DNA from: Rhodospirillaceae bacterium
GTDB taxonomy: Bacteria > Pseudomonadota > Alphaproteobacteria > Rhodospirillales > Rhodospirillaceae
Assembly: GCA_018666155.1 (NCBI GenBank)
Contig: JABJAH010000039.1
Location: forward strand, 1 to 64,000
DNA length: 64,000 nucleotides
Direction of reading: 5' to 3'
Shown piece by piece: positions 25,355-34,133 of the stretch. The notes below the pieces were generated by a model. The model saw only the letters and a list, made by a program, of their open reading frames with translations. It made no database searches and had not been told where the DNA came from. The position numbers and the translations under genes were made by a program. The stretch's first letter is position 1, and every line of letters starts with the position of its first letter.

Positions 25355-26557
25355 TTACTCCCCGGCGGCGATGCCATCGTCTAGCATTTTTGCTACTGTC
25401 GCTTCGTCATGTCCCATTTCAGCCAGAACTTCACGGGTGTGTTGCCCTTCGCGAGGTAGATCGCGACGCACACCAAGGCGGTCTCCGCCAATCGACAATG
25501 GCATGTTGGGAAGTTTAATCTTGCGACCGGCACCATCACCGTCTGTCAAAGTGACTTCTGACAGTCCGTCTCCCGCATTCAAATGCGGATCGTCGAACAA
25601 TTCGTGGGGTTTGGCGATGGGTGCAAAGGGCATGCCCGTCGCTTCTAACTTCGCCATTAGGTCGGCTTTGTCATAGCCTTTGAATAGCTCGTCGATCTGC
25701 GGCTTGAGCCAGGAGCGTGCGTCGACCCGGCCGTTATTGAGTTTCAATTCTTCCTTGGCCCACAACTCATCTAGCCCGAACGCTGCACAGAAGTTCTTCC
25801 ATTGGGTATCAGATACGACGCCGACGAAGACCTTGTCGTCGTCTTTTGTTTCGAACACGTCATAAATCGCCCAAGCCGAAACGCGCGCAGGCATCGGGGC
25901 TGCGGGGGAGCCTGTTACGCCGTACTGCGCCATATGTTGGCCAACGAGGTAGACAGACGTTTCGTACAGGCTGGCAACAACATGCTGTCCTTCACCGGTT
26001 TGGTTGCGACTAACCAGTGCGGAGAGAACACCAATGACGCCGAACATTCCGCCGGTGATGTCAATGACCGAAGCGCCGGCCCGCAGAGGTTTGCCTGGTG
26101 GCCCAGTCATGTAGGCGAGGCCACCCATCATCTGTGCAACTTCGTCTAATGCCGTGCGGTGTTCGTAAGGACCGGCAAGGAATCCTTTTTCAGAGCAGTA
26201 AATAAGTCCGTTGTTGATCTTTTTGAGATCGTCGTAGCCGAAGCCAAGTTTATCCATGGCCCCTGGACGGAAATTTTCAATGACGATGTCGGCATCTTTG
26301 ATGAGGTCCAGCGCTATGCCGTGGCCGGTTTTATTTTTGAGGTCGAGGCAGATCGAGCGCTTGTTGCGGTTAAACATTGGAAAGTACCCCGAGCCTGACC
26401 CCTTTAGGCGGCGGGTATTGTCTCCCTTCAGCGGCTCGATTTTAATCACGTCCGCGCCGAGATCAGCGAGAATGCAGCCGACCGTCGGGCCCATCACCAT
26501 ATGGGTGAATTCGACCACTTTGGTTCCGGACAATGGAAGATTTTGCGCGTCCGTCAT
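25355..26557 (-). CDS. CaiB/BaiF (type III) CoA-transferase
   Basis: Moves CoA between acyl-CoA donors and carboxylic acids through an aspartyl-CoA intermediate. The 400 residues have the family N-terminus (GTKVVEFTHMVMGPTVGCILADLGADVIKIEP), NRNKRSICLDLK, and candidate catalytic D138 in TALDEVAQMMGG. The start is the ATG at 26557 with AAGGAAT upstream; a preceding in-frame TTG was rejected. It is divergent from a small RHH-like gene and an HMG-CoA-lyase-type gene, suggesting joint use in a branched hydroxyacyl-CoA pathway such as HMG-CoA or citramalyl-CoA. The substrate is not readable from sequence. Confidence 0.9.
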   Translation of the reverse strand: MTDAQNLPLSGTKVVEFTHMVMGPTVGCILADLGADVIKIEPLKGDNTRRLKGSGSGYFPMFNRNKRSICLDLKNKTGHGIALDLIKDADIVIENFRPGAMDKLGFGYDDLKKINNGLIYCSEKGFLAGPYEHRTALDEVAQMMGGLAYMTGPPGKPLRAGASVIDITGGMFGVIGVLSALVSRNQTGEGQHVVASLYETSVYLVGQHMAQYGVTGSPAAPMPARVSAWAIYDVFETKDDDKVFVGVVSDTQWKNFCAAFGLDELWAKEELKLNNGRVDARSWLKPQIDELFKGYDKADLMAKLEATGMPFAPIAKPHELFDDPHLNAGDGLSEVTLTDGDGAGRKIKLPNMPLSIGGDRLGVRRDLPREGQHTREVLAEMGHDEATVAKMLDDGIAAGE

Positions 26558-26685
26558 CAAGTAATTCCTTTATTATTCATATACTTAAGGTTTTTTCTCC
26601 GAGTCCGATACTGGACCGAACAGAGCTCCGATCATATATCTTAAGACATGCACGGCAAGCAAATGCAGACAGGAATGGGTGTCCC

Positions 26686-26904
26686 ATGGCCAAGAAACAC
26701 TACCCGTTACCAAAACGATTCAGCGCTGCTCTCTCAGAGAAAGCGTATACGCGATTGCGGGCGATTAATGCTGAGCACGGCTTCGGCAACAACTATTGTC
26801 TGACGTTCCTTCTGGAGAATCTTGATGCTGTGGTTGATATGAAGAAGCTCGATCAGGTTTATCGCGACTTCGCCGCTGAGTACGGGGCTCCCAATAACAA
26901 TTAA
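26686..26904 (+). CDS. Small ribbon-helix-helix-like protein
   Basis: A 72-residue protein from the ATG at 26686. Residues 9-45 (KRFSAALSEKAYTRLRAINA, then GFGNNYCLTFLLENL) have the strand-helix-helix spacing of small RHH DNA-binding proteins. The family match is by pattern only. It sits in the divergent space between the CoA-transferase and the HMG-CoA-lyase-type gene, 71 bp upstream of the latter. This suggests a local regulator of both, which is inference. No toxin partner is adjacent. Confidence 0.55.
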   Translation: MAKKHYPLPKRFSAALSEKAYTRLRAINAEHGFGNNYCLTFLLENLDAVVDMKKLDQVYRDFAAEYGAPNNN

Positions 26905-26975
26905 ACCGTAGTATCTAGCGGTGACATATGGCGAGTGGATGGCCTAGAAAGGCGCACCGCAAGAAAGGAAGAGCA

Positions 26976-27950
26976 ATGACCGACGTGATGAACGGCATAG
27001 ATATTCTGATCAGTGAAGTGGGCCCTCGCGACGGTCTGCAATCAGTCGACTCGATCATGCCGACAGAGGCGAAGAAGGCTTGGATCAAAGCCGAAGCCGA
27101 AGCCGGGGTGCGTGAAATCGAGGTTGGCTCTTTTGTTCCTCCTAAACTCCTCCCACAATTGGCCGATACCGGAGAGATTGTCGAATACGCGCGGACAATC
27201 CCAGGTCTTCAAGTTGCTGCTCTCGTGCCCAACTTCAAAGGCGCCGAGAATGCCATCAAAGCAGGTGCCCACAAGATCACGCTGCCGCTTTCCGTTTCGG
27301 AGACCCATTCCCAGGCTAATTTGCGTAAGACTCATGCGCAGGTGCTCGAAGAGGTTGTGAAGATCGTCGACCTGATCAAGACGTTGCCACAGGACGCGCG
27401 CCCTCATTTTGAAGGCGGCTTGTCGACGGCGTTCGGCTGCACGTTGGAAGGTCATGTTCCACAGGCCAAAGTCGTTGAGATGGCTGAGAAGATGATTGGC
27501 CTTGGCTGCGATGAAGTCGGCCTTGCGGATACGACTGGCTATGCAAACCCAGTTCAAGTGAAGAACATGGTCAAGGCCATCTGGGCGGTTGTGGGTCGTG
27601 ACAAGCTTACAGGCATCCATTTGCACAACACCCGCGGGCAGGGCCTAGCAAACGTCATGGCTGCGTTAGACTTGGGCCTCGATACTCTCGATAGCTCACT
27701 CGGTGGCCTTGGTGGTTGTCCATTCGCGCCAGGGGCGTCCGGAAACATCATCACCGAAGATTTAGTATTTCTGCTGGACAGCATGGGCCTCAAAACTGGA
27801 ATTGATCTCGAGAAGCTGATGGCCGTGCGCGATATCGTGACCGAGGCGATCCCTGACGAACAGATGTACGGGTTCACCCCCGATGCGGGTTTGCCAAAAG
27901 GCTACGTACAAACCGTCAACGGCGGAACGGGCTGGGGAACGGGCAACTAG
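26976..27950 (+). CDS. Hydroxymethylglutaryl-CoA lyase family enzyme
   Basis: Cleaves HMG-CoA (or a related 3-hydroxyacyl-CoA) to acetyl-CoA and a keto product; a TIM-barrel, divalent-metal enzyme. From the ATG at 26976 (AAGGAAG upstream) it has 324 residues. The catalytic motif EVGPRDGLQ (R18, D19), the metal histidines in HLHNTRGQG, and the signature GGLGGCPFAPGASGNI with the active-site Cys are all present. Family length is normal. A start at 26928 has no ribosome site. Pairing with a CoA-transferase suggests leucine or hydroxymethylglutarate breakdown, though citramalyl-CoA lyase activity is possible. Confidence 0.9.
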   Translation: MTDVMNGIDILISEVGPRDGLQSVDSIMPTEAKKAWIKAEAEAGVREIEVGSFVPPKLLPQLADTGEIVEYARTIPGLQVAALVPNFKGAENAIKAGAHKITLPLSVSETHSQANLRKTHAQVLEEVVKIVDLIKTLPQDARPHFEGGLSTAFGCTLEGHVPQAKVVEMAEKMIGLGCDEVGLADTTGYANPVQVKNMVKAIWAVVGRDKLTGIHLHNTRGQGLANVMAALDLGLDTLDSSLGGLGGCPFAPGASGNIITEDLVFLLDSMGLKTGIDLEKLMAVRDIVTEAIPDEQMYGFTPDAGLPKGYVQTVNGGTGWGTGN

Positions 27951-27982
27951 AAAGCTAGCGGCGGAAACGGAATAGGAAATCC

Positions 27983-29335
27983 CTACGCCGCTGCTGTCTG
28001 CGCCTTCATCCAGGTCACGCGGCTCAAGCTCTCACGATAGGCTTTGAGGCCATAAGCGATCAGTAACGTTCCGAGTGTGCCCATGACGATGGTTACCAAG
28101 GCCATTGAGTAGTGAATCTGGTTCGGGTCGCCGAACACGTTGTCTGTCACCCACCCCATGGCGAACGGTCCAAGACCTGCGCCACCGATGCCGATAACCA
28201 GAATGTAAACAGAAGTCACAACACCGCGTAGCTGGTTTGGCGTCATATCGTTGACCGCGGCCAAAGCCTGCGCAGGCGGCCAGTTGGAGAAAACGCCGGC
28301 TACGGCGAACAGGGCCAGGCAAAGCTCAGGTGTTGGCATCAATGGTGCAATCGTGGTGCCAATCGTTAGGCCGAGGCCGCCCCACATTACGGTGCGCATG
28401 GCGCCGTCTGTGTTGCCACGATCCTTGAACCAATTGGTTACGAAGCCACTCGAGATCGCCGAAATAATGCCAAACATGCCTCCGAAAAGGCCGTACCAAA
28501 TGCTGAACTGCGGGATGGACCAATCATGAACCCGAGCGAATAAAGAGGGCAGCCAATTGACCCAGCCGTAGACCGCCATGAGGATGAAAGCGACGCCGAA
28601 GTGATGGCAAATCAAGGTGGTTTTATTTTGGTTCAGAAATGTAAAAATTTCGCCCCAAGATGGTTTCTCACTCTTGTCTTTGGCGATCTCTTTGCGTTTC
28701 GGTTCGCGCACCGTAAAGGCCATGAGAACCGCCGGAATGAGTCCAGCTAGACCGATTATAATGAAGACAGCTTGCCAGCCCGGAACATGGCCAAGAATAG
28801 GCATGTTGACGCCCTGCATCGTGAAAGCGATCAGCAATCCGCCAAAGACATAAACCAGGCCCGTGCCGAAGGCTGTTGCCATGGTGTAGATGCCAAAGGC
28901 TTTGGGTCGGTCGCGGGGTTCAAAAAGGTCGCCAATAAGAGACGCCGTACAGGGGTTTAGAGTTGCTTCTCCGATGCCGACTCCGACACGCATACCGAAC
29001 AGGCCACCAAAGCTTCGCACAAGGCCACACCCTGCCGTAAAGAGGCTCCAGACGGCTGTACCGGTGGTCAAAATTCGAACGCGGCTGAAGCGATCAGCAG
29101 CCCAGCCTATGGGAATGACGAAAAGGGAATAGAAGACGGCGAAGGCGAGGCCCTGTATCTGGCCCATCTGTGTGTCGGTGAAACCCAGGTCTGCTTGGAT
29201 GGCCGGGGTTAGAAGTCCGACAATGAGACGGTCCATGAAACCAAAGAAATAGGCAAAACAGATGATGCCGAGGCAATACCAGGAATAGGGCGAACTCGCC
29301 GCCTCTGTGTCTGATGTTTGGGTCGCTTCGGCCAT
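27983..29335 (-). CDS. MFS transporter
   Basis: A 450-residue major-facilitator carrier with twelve predicted helices. The family motif A lies after helix 2 (GWAADRFSRVRIL), and FGFMDRLIVGLLTPAIQADLGFTDTQMG opens helix 1, recalling the Spinster-like/organic-acid MFS group. The start is the ATG at 29335 with GGGGGAA upstream; an upstream extension to 29494 overlaps the divergent aldo/keto reductase and was rejected. It is convergent with the HMG-CoA-lyase-type gene (32 bp between stops). Substrate unknown; a carboxylate would fit the neighbourhood. Confidence 0.88.
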   Translation of the reverse strand: MAEATQTSDTEAASSPYSWYCLGIICFAYFFGFMDRLIVGLLTPAIQADLGFTDTQMGQIQGLAFAVFYSLFVIPIGWAADRFSRVRILTTGTAVWSLFTAGCGLVRSFGGLFGMRVGVGIGEATLNPCTASLIGDLFEPRDRPKAFGIYTMATAFGTGLVYVFGGLLIAFTMQGVNMPILGHVPGWQAVFIIIGLAGLIPAVLMAFTVREPKRKEIAKDKSEKPSWGEIFTFLNQNKTTLICHHFGVAFILMAVYGWVNWLPSLFARVHDWSIPQFSIWYGLFGGMFGIISAISSGFVTNWFKDRGNTDGAMRTVMWGGLGLTIGTTIAPLMPTPELCLALFAVAGVFSNWPPAQALAAVNDMTPNQLRGVVTSVYILVIGIGGAGLGPFAMGWVTDNVFGDPNQIHYSMALVTIVMGTLGTLLIAYGLKAYRESLSRVTWMKAQTAAA

Positions 29336-29480
29336 GTTTTGATTCCCCCAGAAAAACGGCTGATTGTCTGTAGCAGGCCTGGGCCCAATTCGCCAGCGCG
29401 GGCCGTGTTGCAGGGGTTTCCTGCACCGGGGAGGGTGCCTAAGGTAACGCTCAAGGGTAATCAGCCAAGGGATTCGCACA

Positions 29481-30557
29481 ATGCATGCGCTCAATCATTT
29501 CCGTACGCTCGGCCGTTCTGGTCTTCGGGTGTCCCCTTTATGCTTCGGTACCATGACAATGGGCCAGCATAGGGAATGGGCGACCCCGCCTGACGAGTGC
29601 CGCCGGCTGATCGATATGTACGCCGACGCTGGCGGCAATTTTCTTGATACCGCTAATATTTATCACTCCGAAGGCGTTGTCGGGGATTGCATAGAGGGGC
29701 GACGGGATCGGTTTGTTGTGTCGACGAAGTTCACGTTCGGTATGGATAAGGATGACGCCAACTACGGTGGTAACAACCGGAAGTCTCTCAAACTTTCTGT
29801 CGAAGACTCCTTGCGCAAGTTGAAGACCGATTACATCGATCTGCTTTATGTCCATTTTTGGGAATTTCGCACACCCATCGAGGAGTTGATGCGTGGCCTC
29901 GATGATATCGTGGCGTCCGGTAAGGTTTTGTATCTCGCAGCGTCCAACTTTCCAGCCTGGAAGGTTTCAGAGGCCAACGCCATTGCGGATCTCAGAGGCT
30001 GGAATCGTTTTGTCGGTATGCAGGCGCGCTACAGCATGGTTGAGCGGACCGTTGAGCGAGAAATTGTCCCGATGGCGGCGGACACGGGGGTCACCATTCT
30101 CCCATGGGGGCCGCTTGGCAGCGGTGTGTTGACCGGACGCTATAAGTCCGAAGATCGCGTGGACAATGACGCAGCAGTGGAGGCTGACGGCACGCGTCGA
30201 TCCCAAGTGGTGAAAACGTCTCTCTCTGATCGAAATTTGGCCATTGTTTCCGAAGTGGAGAAGGTTTCTAAGGAGCTGGAGGCCAGCCCGTCACAAGTCG
30301 CGTTGCGCTGGTTGATGCAGCGACCCGGTCGACCATTGCCGGTCATCGGTGCCCGCACCGCCGAGCAGTTAGAAGACAACCTTGGCGCGGCAACTATTTC
30401 GTTGAGCGAAGATCAAATGACCCGATTGAACGATATCAGCGCGATTGAGCTCGGATACCCGCACGATATTTTTCAACGGACGCAATTCATGCGGGGCTAC
30501 GTCGATGGCGGTCACGATCTTGAGGGAGGGTGGGAGGTCGATTACCGGTCGACTTAA
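29481..30557 (+). CDS. Aldo/keto reductase
   Basis: An NADPH-dependent TIM-barrel oxidoreductase of 358 residues. The catalytic tetrad is D56 (FLDTANIYH), Y61, K83 (VVSTKFTFG) and H125 (LLYVHFWE). The C-terminal cofactor-binding motif (PVIGARTAEQLEDNL) is present. The insert after strand 3 (GMDKDDANYGGNNRKSL) resembles the AKR subgroup of YajO/Tas type. It is divergent from the MFS gene. Its stop TAA (30555-30557) interlocks with the TAA of the methyltransferase on the other strand. Substrate unknown. Confidence 0.92.
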   Translation: MHALNHFRTLGRSGLRVSPLCFGTMTMGQHREWATPPDECRRLIDMYADAGGNFLDTANIYHSEGVVGDCIEGRRDRFVVSTKFTFGMDKDDANYGGNNRKSLKLSVEDSLRKLKTDYIDLLYVHFWEFRTPIEELMRGLDDIVASGKVLYLAASNFPAWKVSEANAIADLRGWNRFVGMQARYSMVERTVEREIVPMAADTGVTILPWGPLGSGVLTGRYKSEDRVDNDAAVEADGTRRSQVVKTSLSDRNLAIVSEVEKVSKELEASPSQVALRWLMQRPGRPLPVIGARTAEQLEDNLGAATISLSEDQMTRLNDISAIELGYPHDIFQRTQFMRGYVDGGHDLEGGWEVDYRST

Positions 30558-31681
30558 CTGGCTGGTTTTTGTGCAACCGGTACAAACCATTTCATCGTAC
30601 CGTCCGGCTGATCAACCATGCCGCTCCAGATGTTTTCTTTGGGGAATCCGGCTTGGAGGAAAAGGTCGTCAGGATTATTGGTCGCATAGGTCACCAGATA
30701 TGGCTCGTTGTTGTGCAACTGATCCCAGCGAAAATCGAATTGTTCAAACAGCGGAAACTCATCGAATCTTAGCCTCAGGTCCTGATGTACGGCAATGCCG
30801 CCGGGTTTTAGAATCCGATAGCTTTCCTTGAACATGCTCTCGGTCGTCTTTTGCGCCATTTCATGCATCGCATTGTGAGAGACGACCAAATCAAAGTAGT
30901 CGTCTGGAAACTTGGTGTCTTCGGCGCCGCGTTGGTGAAAATGCACTGCCACGCCAAGACTCTCAGCGCGTGCGTGCGCGTATCGCAATAAACCTGGCGC
31001 GACATCAATCGCGTGAACCTCCGCATCTGGATAGGCCATGGCATAGGGCGTTGAAGAGGCGCCAGCCGAGCATCCGATATCCAGAATGCGTTTTGGCGTA
31101 AAGTCCGGATACCGCTCACGCAGGAACGCGTGGATGATCTCGCCTTTGCTGTAACCGGTGCCTACACCGATTCCCATGGAGTAGATGTTTCCGCCGCCCT
31201 CATAGAGGGCACCGGCGGTTACATCCCCTTCGCCGCGGTCGTAAGCATAGGTGCCGACCTGGCGATGGATTGAGACTTCGCTCATACCCTTGGGAACTTC
31301 AAACTCTGGGTCGAGCTCTAACGAGCCCTTCTTGTCGGGAGACTCTGTTAGCTTGCGGTAGGTCTCGCCAAGGTTATCTATATTGCGATAGATCGGCTCG
31401 GAAACGGATTCCCACATGAGGTCTTGTGCCATTGTGTTGAGTGCAATGGACATTTGGTAATCAGGATCTGGCAACATGACGTCACCGATTTCGCGCCAAT
31501 TTTCGGGCGCGCGGCCATGCGCTTTCTCAAATGCGGGTTTGCCGCGTTGTTCGTAGATATCTCGTTTGCGGGGTTGGATCTGGCGGCCAACATGGTGTTT
31601 TAACGATAGGACGTACTGCTGGAGCGCCAATTCATCGTGATTGGGCGGGCTGAGCATCTCGTGGCTGGGGTTGCGGACCAT
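30554..31681 (-). CDS. SAM-dependent methyltransferase, class I
   Basis: 375 residues. The first 150 form a region I do not recognise (with QIQPRKRDIYEQRGKP). A Rossmann methyltransferase domain follows with motif I ILDIGCSAGASS (199-210), acidic AIDVAPG and FDLVVSHNAMHEM, plus SYRILKPGGIAVHQD. This pattern belongs to Methyltransf_11/25-type enzymes. The substrate may be read by the N-terminal region but is unknown. It is on the same strand as the ArsM-like gene, 117 bp downstream of it. Its stop interlocks with that of the aldo/keto reductase. Confidence 0.85.
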   Translation of the reverse strand: MVRNPSHEMLSPPNHDELALQQYVLSLKHHVGRQIQPRKRDIYEQRGKPAFEKAHGRAPENWREIGDVMLPDPDYQMSIALNTMAQDLMWESVSEPIYRNIDNLGETYRKLTESPDKKGSLELDPEFEVPKGMSEVSIHRQVGTYAYDRGEGDVTAGALYEGGGNIYSMGIGVGTGYSKGEIIHAFLRERYPDFTPKRILDIGCSAGASSTPYAMAYPDAEVHAIDVAPGLLRYAHARAESLGVAVHFHQRGAEDTKFPDDYFDLVVSHNAMHEMAQKTTESMFKESYRILKPGGIAVHQDLRLRFDEFPLFEQFDFRWDQLHNNEPYLVTYATNNPDDLFLQAGFPKENIWSGMVDQPDGTMKWFVPVAQKPAS

Positions 31682-31798
31682 CAGGGACCTCTAGGCGCAA
31701 ATGAGTACTTGTGAGAGCACTATATCAGTTCTTAGGTATACCCCCAATGCTGGCTCGCTTTCCTTGATCGTGATCAGTCAGCAACACTCAGTCTTAGG

Positions 31799-32929
31799 CT
31801 AACAGCAGGCGTCTTCACCCATCTTGGTTTCTGGAGTGACACCAGCCTTTGTTTCCAATGGTGTTCTTAAGGCATCACGGTTGCAATCAAACGGAATCTG
31901 CTCCGTGACCTCGACCTGCGCGGGCACTGCATAGAACTGTGACGCGTAAGGTTCGGACGTCAGAATTTTGAAGGTCTTCTCGCAAACCGCCATCGGTTGC
32001 CCACGCAGATAGGTGTGTCCGTCGTCGTCCGCAACGCTAGAGAACGGGCCTTTATAAATAACGGCCTCGTTCTTATCCCAGCACGGGCCTTCCTTACCCT
32101 TCCAGGCCAGAACGGTGACGGAACGGTACTCAATGCCGTCGACAATTTGCCAGGGTGCACTGTCGCGTTTATCGAGCGTTATCCCGTAGAAGCCGACTTC
32201 TTCTAGAAGGGCGACAAATTCATGTTCTTGCAACGCACCGGAGATGCATCCACTCCACAGATCGTCATCACCCTTTAGGTGATCAGGGGACGTCTCGTCT
32301 GAAACGATATCTGAGATTGCGATACGCCCGCCTTTTTTCAAGACGCGAAACATTTCTTTGAACAAGGCTGGTTTATCTGTATCGGAGACTAAGTTCAGGA
32401 CGCAGTTGGATACAATGACGTCTACTGAGTCGTCTTCAACGAGTGGCTTCTCGATACGTTGTTTAGATCGCGCTGTTTCGAAATCCGCTAGTGCGGCCGC
32501 TGACGTTAAAGGGGAGCCCGCGAGGAGTCGGTCGACCTCGGTCAGGTCTGTGGCTAAGTCTTCAATATGTCCTCGGCGAAACTCAACATTGGCGTACCCG
32601 ACACGCTCAGCAACAACCGGAGCATTGCGCCGCGCGACGTCGAGCATTTCATCGGTCATGTCGATGCCAATGACCTTGCCTTTTGGCCCGACGACTTGGG
32701 ACGCGATAAAGCAGATCTTGCCCGTGCCCGATCCTAGATCAAGAACCGTTTCATCCTCACGGACATACTGTGACGGGTCGCCGCAACCATAATCTCTCTC
32801 GATGACTTCTTCGGGAATGATCTTGAGGTATTTTGGGTCATAGTCGACCGGGCAGCACAGCGCCTCTTCTCGTTCCTGTGCGCCCGCACCGTAGCGCGCT
32901 TTGACCACGTCTTGGACCATATCCTGCAT
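31799..32929 (-). CDS. ArsM-like (arsenite) SAM methyltransferase
   Basis: ArsM enzymes methylate trivalent arsenic using three conserved cysteines. This 376-residue protein has motif I VLDLGSGTGK (62-71). Cysteines C49 (YGCGDP), C176 (VSNCVLNLV) and C228 (SGCISGAL) occur at family-like places, plus CC at 25-26 and a C-terminal CC at 375-376. An insertion of about 35 residues lies between GHIEDLATDL and VEDDSVDV. No arsR, arsB or arsC is nearby, so arsenic as substrate is inference; a different thiophilic substrate is possible. The gene may share a transcript with the following methyltransferase. Confidence 0.72.
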   Translation of the reverse strand: MQDMVQDVVKARYGAGAQEREEALCCPVDYDPKYLKIIPEEVIERDYGCGDPSQYVREDETVLDLGSGTGKICFIASQVVGPKGKVIGIDMTDEMLDVARRNAPVVAERVGYANVEFRRGHIEDLATDLTEVDRLLAGSPLTSAAALADFETARSKQRIEKPLVEDDSVDVIVSNCVLNLVSDTDKPALFKEMFRVLKKGGRIAISDIVSDETSPDHLKGDDDLWSGCISGALQEHEFVALLEEVGFYGITLDKRDSAPWQIVDGIEYRSVTVLAWKGKEGPCWDKNEAVIYKGPFSSVADDDGHTYLRGQPMAVCEKTFKILTSEPYASQFYAVPAQVEVTEQIPFDCNRDALRTPLETKAGVTPETKMGEDACC

Positions 32930-33063
32930 CGTCGAAAATCCTCTAAGAATGTCGCGTTTAGGGTTTCTATATACCGCGAGCCGGAGTCATATCATAGTTC
33001 AGTTGGAGTGCCCCGAGCCTGTCACCTCTACCGCTTCACGTTCCCGTGTGGTTTGTTAGGGCT

Positions 33064-34092
33064 ATGAGTTCAAAGAAATCCGTTCGTTTTGTCCGTGCCA
33101 TGCTCACCATCTTTGCGTTTTTCTGGGCGTCAGTTGGTGTGCATGCAGAACCCCCGAAAGTTGCAGGGTTCGCCGCTCCTGGGACGGCCGGAGAAATATA
33201 CTGGCAAAAATTCGAAGATGCTGTTGCGACCTTAAGCAGTGGTCGCCTCGGCGCGACGCTTATGGTGGGGGGGGAAGCCGGGCCTGAGGAGACTCAATTC
33301 TCTGGGTTGCGGCGGAACAGGCTTCAATTGGCCGGAATTTCAACGGGCACTCTTGGGCTCGCCGTTCCAGAATTGGCCGTTTTGAGGGCACCTTTCCTTT
33401 TCGAGTCAATTGAAGAAGCGTCCTATGTCCTTGATGAGCACCTATTAGAATCCGTGACCCATCGGTTCGCCGAGAAGGATTTGGTCCTCATATCCTGGAT
33501 GATGGATGGGTGGATGGATTTGTACGCGACGTTTCCGATCCGCGAGCCTGGTGATCTTCGTGCGCGTCAAATGCGTGTCTCAGCCGATGACTCCGCATTG
33601 TTGTTTATGGCGGCGCTCGGGGCAGATGTTATTCAAATTCCGCTCAGTGACGTCATCCCAGGTATGCAAACTGGGCTGGTCGAAGGCGGCGAGCAAAGCA
33701 CCCAGATTTTCGCATTGGCAGGACTCGATGCTGTGGCGAACCACTTCGCCCTGACGCATCACTCTTACTCAACGGCTGGCGTCGTCGCAAATAAGACCTG
33801 GTGGGACAGTTTATCTGACGACGATAGAATGGTGTATCGAAACGCGGTTCCCAATGCTCAATGGTATCGTGGCTTGGTTCTCGAGCGGAACGCTCTCTAT
33901 CTGGATCGCGCTATACAATCCGGCCTTAACGTCGTTTACCCGACCGCGGTTGAGCAGGCGTCCTGGCAAAACATAGGGCAAAGAATCCATAGCGATCTGA
34001 TCGAAGAGATCGGCGGGGACGCCGCCGGGTTATATGCCGAGATTATGAAAGCGAAAGAAGCGTACGTCTTGCAAAGTGCAGGGCAACGCTAA
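33064..34092 (+). CDS. TRAP transporter DctP-type binding protein
   Basis: A periplasmic solute receptor for TRAP carriers, which usually take up C4-dicarboxylates or other organic acids. From the ATG at 33064 it is 342 residues with a signal peptide (FVRAMLTIFAFFWASVGVHA). The DctP patterns are visible: FLFESIEEASYVL, GDLRARQMRV with the conserved Arg, and PLSDVIPGMQTGLVEGGEQ. A GTG at 33046 is possible. No DctQ/DctM membrane genes are adjacent, so this is an orphan receptor. The neighbour 42 bp downstream is a GPH symporter rather than a TRAP permease. Confidence 0.85.
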   Translation: MSSKKSVRFVRAMLTIFAFFWASVGVHAEPPKVAGFAAPGTAGEIYWQKFEDAVATLSSGRLGATLMVGGEAGPEETQFSGLRRNRLQLAGISTGTLGLAVPELAVLRAPFLFESIEEASYVLDEHLLESVTHRFAEKDLVLISWMMDGWMDLYATFPIREPGDLRARQMRVSADDSALLFMAALGADVIQIPLSDVIPGMQTGLVEGGEQSTQIFALAGLDAVANHFALTHHSYSTAGVVANKTWWDSLSDDDRMVYRNAVPNAQWYRGLVLERNALYLDRAIQSGLNVVYPTAVEQASWQNIGQRIHSDLIEEIGGDAAGLYAEIMKAKEAYVLQSAGQR

Positions 34093-34133
34093 GCGGCAGC
34101 ATACGGAAAGCGTAAGGACGCATAGGGGAATTT

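Noticed and set aside
33046-33063. GTG start of the DctP-like gene at 33046
   Set aside because: It adds six residues before the signal peptide and has no ribosome site; the ATG at 33064 is preferred.
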